Shown in pieces: positions 10,341 to 21,545 of a stretch of DNA of 64,000 nt. How positions within the stretch are numbered: the first letter of the stretch is position 1; each line of letters opens with the position of its first letter. Source of the stretch: Mactromeris polynyma. Taxonomy: Eukaryota > Mollusca > Bivalvia > Venerida > Mactridae. Made by a program: the position numbers and the translations under genes. The notes beneath the pieces are model-generated. The model saw only the letters and a program-made list of their open reading frames with translations. It searched no databases and was not told where the DNA came from. The stretch is taken from contig JASFXZ010000002.1 of NCBI GenBank assembly GCA_032209605.1, positions 57,104,431 to 57,168,430 on the forward strand, read 5' to 3'.

Positions 10341-12210
10341 ATAATCATGCGTATTTTTCCAAAGAATCGAATAAACTAGCGAATATGAGTAAACCTTCAC
10401 CGCGGAACGATTGGATATATATCAATAAACTTAAGACTGATTCGAAACCAAATGTTACAAATGTGGGTCATGAAGATTTCATAAAACTTTTTGCAAAAAT
10501 TCCAATACGCCCACTGTGATTTTAATAAAGCTAAACATAAAAATGAGCATGACTATACAGTTTATATCAATCATCTTGATGCTCTATTGTCAATCGAAGA
10601 AATAAGAAAAACTATTCATCGGTTGAAACGTAATAACATTTGTGATATCAACAAAAATTCGCAGATTTTTTCAATGACTTTACATCTCCATACTTATCCC
10701 AAGTTTCCAGTCATATTTTCGCTACAGGTGTGTACCCATACAGCAGGTCCAAAGGTGTCACTGTTTAATAGGATAATAAAACTAATAAGATGTGTGAAAA
10801 AGAACATATTTTTAACGATTCCAAGTTTGGATTTCGTGATAAAAGTCTACATCAGATGCTATGTTTATTCTACACAGTATTGTACAAAACGTTGTATCGA
10901 AAAATAAGAAACTACGGTACGCTTTTATTGACTATGAACGTGCTTTTGATACTGTAATTCGTGATGGTTTATTGGTGAAGTTGATAGAATCCGGTTTAAG
11001 TTGTAAAATATTAACCTTGCTCAAAGCTATGTACACACATGTTAACTCTCAATGAAATTGCCTTCTCACATGAGTGTTTTATGTCACTGTTGGCTTGATA
11101 CACTTATCACCGTTATTATTCATTGTATTTGTATATGACATCTCGAACTGTAAACATTGATTCGTTAACTGAATCGATATTAATAAATTTTTGCAGACGA
11201 TATTGTTTTGTTCACTACTAGCCGACGAAATACAAGCTCAAATTGATAACATACATTCATTTACATACATACATTTATTGGCATTCGGCAATGTATAGCC
11301 TTTGGCCATTTACAATATAGTATATACCTACACACAAACATACATAACGCAATTATACTATTTAACAACAAACAAAAGAATTTATCTATATCCTAGTAGT
11401 TGTAAACAACCCATACTTCGGACCCATAAAGTAAAATTGGAGCTACCATTGTGTCAAACAATGACAACTTTGTCTTTATATCTAACTTAACTTTGTCAAA
11501 TAATGATAATAACACACACGCATACTCGATTAAATAAGTCTTAACATTAATGTGAAAACTAAATTATGTGTCGTAGAAAAAAGCAAACAATTGCATAATG
11601 AACTAGTTTTAATAAATAACGAAGGTATTGATATTATTGACAGCTTAACTTACCTTGGTATTCATTTAACTAGTACTGGCAATTTGAAATTTGTTTTATA
11701 TAGATCTGTCTGATCAGGCACTGCAAGCTTATCATAACCTACTTATACTATTTGACAGAATAAATTAAAAAATTTAAATCAAAACTTTATCTCTTTGACA
11801 CAATAGTTGTGCCAATTTTACTATGCGGTTTTGGAGTATAGGGTGTTCACCAATATCCAGAAATTAATAAATTACATATACAATTTTATAAAAGAATATT
11901 AGGTGGGAGTTCAAACGCTCCGACTCAGGCTGTTCTTAAAGAATTATGCAGATACCCATTATATCTCATAGCAAAAGAACGATCCATAAAATTCTGGTTA
12001 AAACTTATGTCAGCAAATAATTATTTTATTCGGCAAATTTCACAATGAAGAATGTTACACTTATAATGCTCATTGCTGGGCATACAAAATTAAATCTATT
12101 ATAGAACATTTTGATTTAAATACAAATTATCTCCCTTTTCTTAAAAGACAATTACGCGACGATTCTATTATGGAGTGGCACTCGACTGTAAATAATATGC
12201 AGAGATAAGC
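10341..12210 (+). pseudogene. decayed LINE (linker, RT and C-terminal region)
   Basis: Remnants appear in family order across several frames. Linker: ESNKLANMSKPSPRNDWIYI (10365-10510) and DALLSIEEIRKTIHRLKRNN. RT core: FGFRDK, then KLRYAFIDYERAFDTVIRDG (10905-10975), with the first catalytic Asp in FIDYERAFD. The FADDIVLFTT motif is recognisable near 11195-11220. Then come INVKTKLCVVEKSK and SLTYLGIHL (11560-11680), RILGGSSNAPTQAVLKELCR and ERSIKFWLKLM (11890-12010). Many stops and frame changes make it dead. The same family recurs at 32050-34900 (minus) and 42694-43490 (plus). Confidence 0.7.
11252..11502 (-). mobile_element. inverted LINE 3' fragment nested in the LINE
   Basis: Read on the minus strand it encodes VKLDIKTKLSLFDTMVAPIL and LLYGSEVWVVYNY, the region between the RT and C-terminus of the same LINE family, followed by a 3' UTR ending GGCCAAAGGCTATACATTGC and AATAAATG. 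It separates IDNIH from the next conserved block of the host LINE, so it is a nested insertion, or an inverted piece from twin priming. Confidence 0.6.
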
Positions 12211-12448
12211 ATATTTTGATAAATTAAAAACCTTTTCAATTATTCAGAATTCTGTCAGCGTATCAATTTGTGTGCGATGCTAGTTCATGTCGTACCAGTA
12301 GCAACTTGTTCTCTCTTCTCTTAAATTAATCATGTGATAAAACGCATCTCGATACCATTAGGGTGGCACAGATACAGTAAAATGACGTTACAATACAAGT
12401 ACAACGCAGACATAACGATAGTGCGATTCAGTGGAGATAACTTGGGTA
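12211..12448. other. flank between LINE relic and BEL element
   Basis: No gene recognised. It holds the pre-insertion site of the LTR element at its right edge. Confidence 0.35.
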
Positions 12449-12453
12449 GTATG
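12449..12453. repeat. left target-site duplication of the BEL/Pao element
   Basis: GTATG directly abuts the left LTR and recurs directly after the right LTR at 21020-21024. A 5-bp duplication is the usual size for BEL/Pao integration. Confidence 0.85.
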
Positions 12454-13150
12454 TGTGCAGGCCTCGTGGGAAGAATTAAAAGACACGCCAAATCGGTTTT
12501 CTTTTTGTTTATTCGTCTCATCCCATTACAGTGAAACCATGGGTAAAAGAACGATGAACTGAAAAACAACAATAACGGTCTGAGTTCATAATGCAAGATA
12601 TAAGAAACAGATTAGCCCCTGATCGGAAAACTCCTTTAGACCCAATGCTCAGAGTAGCTAAACATAACACACACATACACACACACATTTTACCTTAATA
12701 GACCTAAATCTATTTATGATGCATACAATCTTATTTGCAAACAGTGTATAACTTGAAACTTTGCTTTACAATTTGCCTCGTCAAAGTGAAAGTAGAGCTT
12801 GTTTACCATGCGGTGCAAAGCATCAACGTCAAACTTAGCACAACAATCCTTGAACAACAAATGCAAATATACGGACATCGCAGTTACAAAATCCCGAAAC
12901 CTTTATAAATCATATTACCGTACCAATTTTATGAAATCCGTCCAATGACACACGGAAATTGCAAATTTCTAGTAAAGGTTTCTTCCCAACGAGTTTGCTC
13001 ATGGCTAAAACCCGGAAACATAAAAATCGGCCGTCAGCGCTCCAATCAAATCGCTTGGTTTATAGTGCTAAAAACCAACCTTTCGTACACACCCGTCCCA
13101 TACAATGTTCACACCAAACAATCTCATACCCAAGCATTTCTGCGCCTACA
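12454..13150 (-). repeat. BEL/Pao 3' LTR
   Basis: 697 bp, matching 20323-21019 except for about four substitutions near 12546, 12687, 12754 and 12837. On the minus strand it starts TGTAGGCGCAG and ends CCTGCACA. It has a minus-strand AATAAA at 12508-12513 and a CA-rich run around 12660-12690. Confidence 0.92.
12508..12513 (-). terminator. probable polyadenylation signal in the 3' LTR
   Basis: AATAAA on the minus strand, about 55 bases before the end of the LTR in element orientation, as expected for an R/U5-proximal poly(A) signal. Confidence 0.45.
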
Positions 13151-13166
13151 CACCAGCCCCTAATTG
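13151..13166 (-). promoter_or_regulatory. candidate polypurine tract of the BEL element
   Basis: On the minus strand AGGGGCTGGTG immediately precedes the 3' LTR. It is mostly purine and in the right place for second-strand priming, but it has interrupting pyrimidines. Confidence 0.35.
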
Positions 13167-13560
13167 TGAAAATATGCAAATATTGACACAATTATCAAAT
13201 ACAGTTATCTTATACAACAAATCAAGCTCATTTTAATCAACCTTAGCAAGAATAAAAAATATAAATAAATTGAATTTTTAATACCTTTACCAAATCTTTA
13301 AATAAGATTTCTTGCTGTGAAATTGAAGCAAACAGTAGAAACATATCTTAAACATTTGCTGTTTGTCAAATTAATAACTTGAAAACATATAGCATAAACT
13401 AGTAAAATATACATTGTCACAAATGGCACATGTCATGTGCTGTCTGTCTCTTGTGATGTTGTCATGTGATCTTAAAGTCTTTGCCTGATCGAGAATATTG
13501 GCGTCAACACTTGACAATCAAGCCGAGTAGTCGCAACGTCCGTTTTCATCACAGAATAGC

Positions 13561-13683
13561 ACTCAAAACACAACTCAAAAACACAACTTAAATCACAATT
13601 CAAATCACAACTCAAATCACAACTCAAATCACAACTCAGATCACAACTCAAATCACAACTCAAATCACAACTCAAATCACAAG
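13561..13683 (-). repeat. 12-bp minisatellite
   Basis: About ten near-perfect copies of a 12-base unit (CAACTCAAATCA on the plus strand) in the 3' untranslated part of the BEL element. The period is divisible by three, so it gives a spurious Cys-Asp-Leu-Ser repeat frame on the minus strand. I do not regard that as a gene. Confidence 0.85.
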
Positions 13684-13849
13684 CTGGTACAAACAAGTAG
13701 TCAAATTTGCTAATGACTACTTAATACTTTACAATATGTAAAACCTTACAGTGAAGTTTAGAAAATCTTGTAATTAATAATGAAATTATCAATTTTTTCA
13801 AACAAATTTGACAAATGTAAACAAATGCACCAGCATAAGCAGAGCTCAC

Positions 13850-14512
13850 TTAACCCTTATCATGCGAACCACGAGATATCCCGTTTTCTATAGGTAGTGG
13901 ATACACTAGGGCAATACACATCCTTAGTATCAGGTTACTGATAAGCAATCGTTAGTGAATGACGTGGGAACACCATGGCTAATGTTTATGACCTGTTGGT
14001 AACACATTCAAGACATATGATAACAAAACTGTGTAATGTATGTGTGTATTGTTTAGAAAAATACATCAAAGAAACACATCTGCTGCAGACTTATAATCTG
14101 TAATGTTTACAGCACAAATATATACTGAAACCTTATAAATACAATACAATATAATAAATAACTGCTTTTTTAGTGAAAATCAATTATTGTTTTAATATTT
14201 AATTGTCAACGGGAGTCATAGTTTATAATTGAACAAATATTTCCAATTTTTTTTTTTTCTGTGTTTATGAACAGAAGAAATTATTTTTTAAATTTATTGT
14301 ATTGTACTGGATTTTTTTACATCATTGCAATGCAAATTGTATTCTGTTTCAGAAAATATTTGGGTTGTATGCAATAATATTAATAATGAATTAACTAGAG
14401 CAACTAAAAGCAGATAACCCAATTAACCCAAATTTGCCAGCGAGCTGCAGTGAATGTATTCAGCAGTGAGGGGTCTGATAGGCCATTAGGTAGCCAGCAC
14501 GATAAGGGTTAA
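13850..14512. mobile_element. piggyBac-type MITE (TTAA, CCCTTATC termini)
   Basis: TTAA at 13850-13853 and 14509-14512 flanks a 655-bp non-coding sequence. Its ends are CCCTTATCATGC and, reversed, CCCTTATCGTGC. TTAA duplications and CCC-starting short terminal repeats are hallmarks of piggyBac elements. There is no transposase, so it depends on an autonomous partner. It lies within the BEL element and is therefore younger than it. Confidence 0.75.
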
Positions 14513-14568
14513 TAGCCTTTCACTTTGAACTTCAAACTCACTAATCGAAATTTCGCGATAGCATTAGT

Positions 14569-15057
14569 TTATTCTGCCTCTAAAATGATGCACAGTTTGT
14601 CTATTGGTCGCTTAAGCACATTTGTAGCTGTTTTCACGTTCACCTGACGTACATAGCCTGTACGGTCAGGCATTGTCTCTACGATCACCCCCATTGGCCA
14701 GGAACTCCTTGGTGCCGTGGAGTCAACGATAAGCACGACATCGCCCACTCGAATGTTCCTTCGTTGTACATGCCACTTCTGTCGCTCTTGAAGCAGAGGT
14801 AAGTACTCCCGAACCCAGCGCTGCCAAAACAGGTTTGCCATGTATTGGACTTGTCTCCACCGTCTCCTGCAGTATCCGTCAGTCTTATTGAACAGCCCAG
14901 GAGGTAAGTTTGGATTCTGAACCAGCAGCAGCAGATGGTTGGGAGTAAGCGCTTCTAGGTCGTCGCTGCTGTCTGAGATTTTGGTTATTGGCCTGCTGTT
15001 GAGAATAGCCTCAACTTCACATAAGAGAGTTTGCAGTCCTTCATCATCCAGTACTTG
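14569..15057 (-). pseudogene. pol: BEL/Pao integrase C-terminal domain
   Basis: This continues the integrase in the same frame after the premature TAG at 15058-15060. It reads EVEAILNSRPIT, then LTPNHLLLL, FNKTDGYCRRRWRQVQYMAN and the C-terminal domain RRNIRVGDVVLIVD, a DUF5641-type Tudor/SH3-like fold found at the end of BEL/Pao polyproteins. It ends at 14569 with a TAA on the minus strand. The segment would be lost from the product if the TAG is real. Confidence 0.8.
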
Positions 15058-16317
15058 CTATCGTAGCGTACTATTTATGGCACTTCTGACAGACCTGATT
15101 AATCTCTCCCACACGCCTCCATGATGCGATCCTGTAGGAGGATTAAATTTCCAATGAATGTCTTTCTGGAGCATTGCTTGTTCCACCTGGTCACAGTTCC
15201 ATTCGCTAATAGATTGATGCAGCTCCCGCTCGGCACCAACAAAATTGGTGCCATTGTCCGAGCGCATGACTTGCACCTGTCCCCGACGTGCCACAAACCT
15301 GCGCAAAGCGTTTATGTATGAATTAGTGTCCAATGAATAAGCAACCTCCAAATGCACAGCTCTACTAGCTAAGCAGGTAAATATTATACCATACCGCTTA
15401 ACTCTGCTGCGCTTCTGTTTAACCTCAAATGGTCCAAAGTAGTCTACACCGACCCTTGTGAAAGGTGGCTCATCTGGAGTCACACGGTCCTCTGGTAAGT
15501 TGGCCATCTTCTGCTCCCCAACTGGAGACTTGTACTTGCGACAAGTGACACACTTACTGAGCAGTTTTCTAATGGCGGATGGGGCTTTGACTACCCAGAA
15601 ATGTTGTCTTAAGGCAGCTAATGTGTGGTTCTTTCCTGCATGCATGAGAGCTTCGTGAAAGTGTCGGAGTACTAGTGTCGTCAAATGATGTTCTCTAGGA
15701 AGTATGGCAGGATGCTTGCTTTCCGCAGACAAACATGATTTCTGAAGGCGACCGCCTACCCTAAAGGCTCCATTCTTCAGAATCGGATCTAATTTTCTTA
15801 TACTACTGTCTTTTTTCACATGAGATTGGCCTTTCTCCAAAGCCTTCATCTCTTGGCTAAAAGTCTGCAACTGTACGTATGTTATGATGGCAGCTTCTGC
15901 TCGCTTCAAATCGCTGGTTGTGACTTTGCGCCGATTCTCATCTTCGATTGACTTTGATGAGAAATTATTTTTGCACCTGACACGCCCGAGCAGCTCATCT
16001 CTTATCTTCAAAATCCAGGCGATGCTTTTTTTCAGCTTGTACCAGGATGAGTGCCGATGAATCAACTGGTCAATTGAGTCCGAATTTGCTGTGAAATTGT
16101 CCTGGTTCACCCTAATGCTTCTTACTACAGCCTTCTTTACTTCTTGGTCATCTTGAACGGGCTCGTGAACATCTTTTATCGTGGTAGGCCATTCGTCTTC
16201 AGTCAGATACAGGAAAGATGGTGCTTCTATCCACTGTTTCGTCCATCTAGTTTGATCGATAAACATGCCCCTAGATGCTACATCAGCAGGGTTGAGTTTT
16301 GTGCTTACATAACGCAT
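15058..16317 (-). pseudogene. pol: BEL/Pao integrase region
   Basis: 419 codons of late pol. It starts in the end of the RNase H/A17 region (STKLNPADVASRG), passes a linker, then an HHCC zinc-binding domain (HFHEALMHAG and CVTCRKYKS) and the catalytic core: Asp in GVDYFGPF, Asp in RSDNGTNFVG and Glu in GGVWERLIRS, which completes the DDE triad. It inserts cDNA into host DNA. The 5' end joins the RT/RNase H frame through a one-base frame change near 16310. The 3' end is an in-frame TAG at 15058-15060, after which the integrase frame continues. Confidence 0.85.
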
Positions 16318-17642
16318 TCTTCTGGTAAGGAGCCTTCGTGTATCACTGTCAAGCGATTGGCTACGAAGGTATGAAATCTGGTTGTGGAGTTTCTGATGTA
16401 CCTTAAAACAGTCATGCTATCTGTCCAAAATACTGTTCTGTCAATTTTCACATCTAACTCGCTCTTCAACATCTTGTCAGTTCTTACCGCGACTGTGGCA
16501 GCCGTAAGCTCAAGACGAGGCACAGTTATTTTCTTCAATGGAGCAACGCGTGATCTTCCAATCACGAATGCACAATGCACCCTATTCTCATTACTGTTCA
16601 TACGCATGTATGTGACCGTCCCATAGCCCCTTTCGCTGGCGTCTGCAAAGTGGTGTAGCTCCGCAAATTTCACGGGTCCAAACTTGAGTGGCTTGAAACA
16701 TCTGCTGACCTGGAAGTCGGACAGGTTTTGAGCATCCTGAAGCCACTTACACCATGTTTCTTTACACTCTTCTGGAATAGGATCATCCCAACCTAGTTCA
16801 AGCCGGCACAGTTCTTGTAACAATACTTTGGCGTTCAACAAAAGCGGAGCCAAGAACCCCAGAGGATCGTATATGCTACTCACTGTAGAGAGAATACCCC
16901 GGCGAGTATACAGATGTTTCTTAATGTTCACTGTGAAACTGAAGGTATCATATTCTGTGCACCAGCTAATGCCCAATGACCTTTCTACGGGTAAAATGTC
17001 TTGATCCAGGTCCAAGTCTGCTATCTCCTTGGATCTCTCTGAAGCTGGAATGTGACTCATGACCTCTCTGTCATTGCTGATCCACTTGGAGATATGGAAA
17101 CCACCACTACCAAGCACTGCTTGTAAATCGTCTACCATAGATACAGCTTTGTTGACTGTTTGAACGGACTTCAAGCAATCATCTACATAGAAATGTCGTA
17201 ATACGGTATTTACGACATCTTCGTTGAAACGCCCTTGCTGGTCCAGCACTGCTTGTCGGAGAGCATAATTTGCACAGCTCGGAGATGATGTAGAACCGAA
17301 TAAATGGACATTCATCTGGTATTCCACCACAGGGTTTTCTGGATCACCGTCTTTCCACCATAAAAACCGCTGGAAGCTTCTGTGTTTGGGCGTTACATGT
17401 ACTTGATAAAACATACTCTCAATGTCACCCATGATAGCTACTTTTTCCTGCCTGAATCTGATCAGAGTACCAATGAGAGAGCTTGTAAGATTTGGTCCCT
17501 GTAACAATTGGTCGTTGAGGGATATTCCTCGATATCTTGCAGCACAATCGAAGACAACCCTAATCTTATTCTTCTTAGGATGGTACACGCCATGATGTGG
17601 TAAGTACCATGTCTGACCATCTGATTTTTCTTCTGGCGTAAC
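16305..17642 (-). pseudogene. pol: BEL/Pao reverse transcriptase and RNase H
   Basis: The open frame follows the in-frame TGA at 17643-17645. It contains KIRVVFDCAARYRGISLND, DIESMFYQV (first catalytic Asp) and HFYVDDCLKS (YVDD catalytic box), typical of the Pao-type RT. RNase H/Peptidase A17 region: FADASERGYG, TVPRLELTAATVAVR and FWTDSMTVLRY. All catalytic acidic residues are present. The frame begins in phase with the upstream gag-protease frame, so only the single stop separates them. It ends at 16305 by a frame change next to a short G run. Confidence 0.88.
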
Positions 17643-19772
17643 TCATTCGGCATATCCCTTGTTAATTACTTTGTTCATAAATTCTTTGTATTCTTCACAA
17701 AACTTTGCGTCTTTATTAAAGCGCTTGGAGAGCATCGCCAACCTTTGTTCCGCTTGTTTTCTGTTATTTGGCATTTTTACTTGCTTTGATTTAAATGGCA
17801 AATCAATTACGTTTGAAATAGTCTTTGACATAATGTCCATGAAACACCGGTCTTCTCTAGAGGGCTCTGGCTTGTCATCAATTGTCCGCTCCGAGAAGTC
17901 TCTGTTGAAGTGGTCTCGAAGCTGATCTTCCAATGATGGATTTGTCATGATAAAGTTTGATCTGACCATATGACTGGTACTGTCTGAGACATCTAGGGGG
18001 CCATTTATCACCCATCCAAAAATTGTTTTTATAGCAAAAGGACCACAGTTCTCACTTGGAATAATATCCCACGGTTCCATTGCCTTTGGTACGTTTATGC
18101 CAATAAGCAGGTCAACTTCGCTGTCAATTCTTTCAACCGAGATATTTCTCAGATGGGGCCAGCTTGCTATATCTTTTTCAGTTGCTACTTCCATCTTTGA
18201 AAACGGCAATGACTTTTGTGTGAACACTGTTGGTAGATCGAGTGTATTATCGCCGTTCAGGGAACTGATTTCAAGTCCACGAATCTCATGAGTCTCCTGC
18301 ATCTTATTTTCTCCAATAGTCACCAAGTTAATTCTTGTTCTTTTACCTTCAACACCTAGCAAGTCAAGAATTCTATCTGAGCAGAAAGTTGCCGTGCTTC
18401 CAGAGTCTAGAAAAGCGTATGTTGTTACAAACTTATCACTACGTTTATGTTTCAGCCTTACAGGAATGACTGGTAATGCTTGCACTCCAGCCCCAGTTGA
18501 CGCTGCATAAGAACTGGCTTTGGCTGATGCTGCGTTTTCAAAATTGTTACTACGCGTGGCTCCTTGTTGGTCTCTATTATAACCATTGCGGGACTCTACA
18601 TGAAGAATGGTAGGGTGAGGTCGTTTACACTTCGCACAAACATGTTTGTTTTCGCATGACCCTTTCATATGACCTGTCCTTACACATGCAAAACACAGTC
18701 CCTTTGTCTTCAGAAAAGAGTACCTGTCTGTTAAAGCTATCTGAGAAATGTTAGTACAATTCACTGGAGTATGTTGACCATCACAAAACAAGCACGTTTT
18801 GACTAAGGCTTGACTGCGATCACTGGCGCTGTCCGTTTTGACCACAGTTGCAAGGGTCTTACCAAACTTCTTCTCTGTCTGCTCCTTGTATGATATTTTA
18901 GCTGGACAAGAGGAACTAATAATTTCTTTCCCGTACACTGGATCATTTGCCTTCTTGGCCTCTTTTCTAACAAACTCAACGAGATGTTCAAATGTCACAG
19001 TTCTGTCCTTTGATCTTATGTCATACACCAAATTTCTCCACTTATCATGCATGTAGTATGGTAGTTTCTGAATAATAACTTTCAAATTTTCTGAGTACTC
19101 GAGAACTTTTATAGCATCTACACTCTCGACTGCGTATAAACACTCGCGCAAGAATATCGCGTATTCATCAAGCCCTTTAGCTTGATCTTGCTTAATCACT
19201 GGCCATTCGAGTGCTTTCTTTACGTATGCTCTAGCAATAACATCCGAGTCACCATATCGTTCTTGAAATTCACTTAAGCTGGCTATGTAACCCCTTTTCG
19301 CCTCCAAGTTGGAATAGCCTGCCACAATCTTGTGAGCTTCTCCATAAGTGAATTGTAGCAAAAAGTTCAACCTTTCATCAAAAGAATCTGTGTTTGCAGA
19401 CACACGTGTATTGAATTGTCTTATAAAGCGTGTATACTCTAGCGGATTCCCACCGAATTTCTGTATTTCTGCTTTCGGCTTGTTAAGTTCCTTTGATACA
19501 TGCAAGAGTCCAAATGTCACTTGCTCTGCCTGTTCACTTTGCTGTATAGGCTCTACCGGTTCAATAAGCTTTGTGAGACACATTTCTGTCTTAATTTTAT
19601 TCTTCAATATCGGAACACTATTCTGTTTTCCTTTATCAACACCAACATTGATCATGTCCTCCACATTCTGATCTTCCATCATACTTTTCTCCAACTCTTC
19701 TATCACCTTTGCTTTGGCGTCACTGATCTTTAACTTGGTTTTTAACTTGTATGCTTCTTCCTTCTGCTGCAA
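17643..19772 (-). pseudogene. gag-pro: BEL/Pao Gag (main part), protease and start of RT
   Basis: 709 codons. Residues about 1-90 are a charged coiled coil. About 100-290 form a DUF1759-type Gag core (KFGGNPLEYTRFIRQF, then YGDSDVIARAYVKKAL). About 340-400 hold three Cys/His knuckles (CLFCDGQHTPVNC, CFACVRTGHMKGSC, CAKCKRPHPTILH). The aspartic protease follows (FLDSGSTATFCS) with EVDLLIGINVP of the DUF1758 region, and then the N-terminal side of the RT. A TGA at 17643-17645 stops the frame, but the RT continues beyond it in the same phase. Confidence 0.88.
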
Positions 19773-20296
19773 CTTAAACTTTTCCTCCTCGAGTTTTTGT
19801 TTTTCTGCAAGTTTTCTGTTTTAGCAATTAACTCTGCTTTTCTCTGACTTTCTTTTAAGAGAGCCGCTGACAACATGCTCGATACCCTGGAGATAGCACT
19901 GGACCGCGAGTTTAAAGAGTTCAAAGATTTAGAATCGTCTCTGTCAGCAGACCATCTTAACTTTCGCGAAACAAAGCTCACTACCCTTTCCTTTAGCTCT
20001 AGAAATTTCTGTAGGGATGCCTCGATTGATTCATTGTCCTCTATCTTTTCTTCTTCACTCAACAATTGTTGGTATTCACCATGTGACTCTAGAAACTGTT
20101 CGTAATTGTTAAGCCAGTCTGCATGTTCTGTTTTGACTAATCTAAGTTCACTGTCACTTTCAATTAATCTCTCAAGATATTCGGACTGACTTTTTATCCT
20201 TCTCATAAGTTTACTTCTTTCACTTCTCATCCGGTCCATCGCATATTGGAGACCCCTATCTGTCATTGTTCTTTGGCGTTGCTCTTCTTCATCCAT
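19742..20296 (-). pseudogene. gag: BEL/Pao Gag N-terminus
   Basis: ATG at 20296, only 26 bases inside the 5' LTR. The frame encodes a strongly charged, Arg/Glu/Lys-rich helical region (about residues 1-130, coiled coil), typical for the start of Pao-type Gag. Near residue 160 (about 19815) the phase changes next to an A run, and the homologous coiled coil continues in the frame of 17643-19772. The last residues here are out-of-frame product. Confidence 0.75.
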
Positions 20297-20322
20297 GTCG
20301 AATCATAGAATTGTTCATATCA

Positions 20323-21019
20323 TGTGCAGGCCTCGTGGGAAGAATTAAAAGACACGCCAAATCGGTTTTCTTTTTGTTTATTCGTCTCATCCCATTACAG
20401 TGAAACCATGGGTAAAAGTACGATGAACTGAAAAACAACAATAACGGTCTGAGTTCATAATGCAAGATATAAGAAACAGATTAGCCCCTGATCGGAAAAC
20501 TCCTTTAGACCCAATGCTCAGAGTAGCTAAACATAACACACACATGCACACACACATTTTACCTTAATAGACCTAAATCTATTTATGATGCATACAATCT
20601 TATTTGCAAACAGTGTATAACTTGTAACTTTGCTTTACAATTTGCCTCGTCAAAGTGAAAGTAGAGCTTGTTTACCATGCGGTGCAAAGCATCAACGTCA
20701 AACTTTGCACAACAATCCTTGAACAACAAATGCAAATATACGGACATCGCAGTTACAAAATCCCGAAACCTTTATAAATCATATTACCGTACCAATTTTA
20801 TGAAATCCGTCCAATGACACACGGAAATTGCAAATTTCTAGTAAAGGTTTCTTCCCAACGAGTTTGCTCATGGCTAAAACCCGGAAACATAAAAATCGGC
20901 CGTCAGCGCTCCAATCAAATCGCTTGGTTTATAGTGCTAAAAACCAACCTTTCGTACACACCCGTCCCATACAATGTTCACACCAAACAATCTCATACCC
21001 AAGCATTTCTGCGCCTACA
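20323..21019 (-). repeat. BEL/Pao 5' LTR
   Basis: 697 bp, the promoter-bearing LTR for the minus-strand element. It matches the 3' LTR with about four differences. A TATA-like TTTATAAA lies at 20771-20778 and a minus-strand AATAAA at 20377-20382. The leader between its inner end and the Gag ATG is only 26 bases and starts TGATATGAAC rather than the usual TGG, so no ordinary tRNA 3'-end primer site is evident. Confidence 0.9.
20771..20778 (-). promoter_or_regulatory. TATA-like box in the 5' LTR
   Basis: TTTATAAA on the minus strand, about 250 bases into the LTR in element orientation, in an AT-rich patch. It is the only TATA-like match I saw there. The same sequence is in the other LTR at 12902-12909. 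Confidence 0.35.
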
Positions 21020-21024
21020 GTATG
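21020..21024. repeat. right target-site duplication of the BEL/Pao element
   Basis: GTATG, identical to 12449-12453. Confidence 0.85.
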
Positions 21025-21545
21025 TTTGTATTTCACGTCGAAATCGTTTCATTTATTGCTTAATTTAGAAAAGTGATTCTTACTTAATTTCACGACTTTG
21101 CTGCTGAATATTGTGTCTTGGGAAACATTAGTCTTAGTTCAGAAACCGATCTTTTTACTTGAGTTGTCTCATTTATATATACAACACTAGGTGGGAGACG
21201 GTACAAAATTATAATATATGGCAAGTTTTGAAACACGTGTACTCTATTGTTACAGTTATGTTACAATAAAGGAATACAGAAACGTGTTCCATATACTGCT
21301 TTGGTTATAATGGGGGCATCTTAAATGAGAAACTGACTCTGAACTAATAACGCACTTTTTAGTCATTTGCTCTGTGATAATGACATAGGATAATAATAAT
21401 AATATGTACAAGACATAATGACCAACGTTTAGACGCTAAATAAAGTCTAAATCAATTTTAATAAACAAACTTATATTCCGTAAGGGAGACTATTTCAACG
21501 TAAAATCTGTTAGTCGAATTTCATCTGCTTCGAATTTGATTCTTC
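21025..21545. other. non-coding stretch
   Basis: AT-rich. No gene, RNA or repeat recognised apart from a short (AAT)n run near 21390. Confidence 0.35.

Larger units (their letters stand above)
12454..21019 (-). mobile_element. full-length BEL/Pao LTR retrotransposon
   Basis: 8566 bp bounded by two 697-bp direct repeats that begin TG and end CA and are flanked by GTATG. The gag-protease-RT-RNase H-integrase order, with the integrase last and BEL/Pao-type protease and RT motifs, runs on the minus strand from 20296 to 14569. The two LTRs differ at only about four positions by eye, so the insertion is young. The coding region nevertheless has four lesions: frame changes near 19815 and 16310, and in-frame stops at 17643-17645 and 15058-15060. 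The copy looks non-autonomous unless some of these are sequencing errors. The 1.4-kb 3' untranslated part carries a 12-bp minisatellite and a piggyBac-type MITE. Confidence 0.92.

Noticed and set aside
12330..13186. small proteins inside the LTRs (also at 20814-21076)
   Set aside because: The same frames occur in both LTR copies and have no domain; LTRs are non-coding.
13472..13696. Cys-Asp-Leu-Ser repeat protein on the minus strand
   Set aside because: It is the translation of a 12-bp non-coding minisatellite in the 3' region of the BEL element.
15058..15060. programmed stop-codon readthrough in BEL pol (also 17643-17645)
   Set aside because: The stops fall within conserved integrase and RT regions, not at a domain border, so mutation is more likely.
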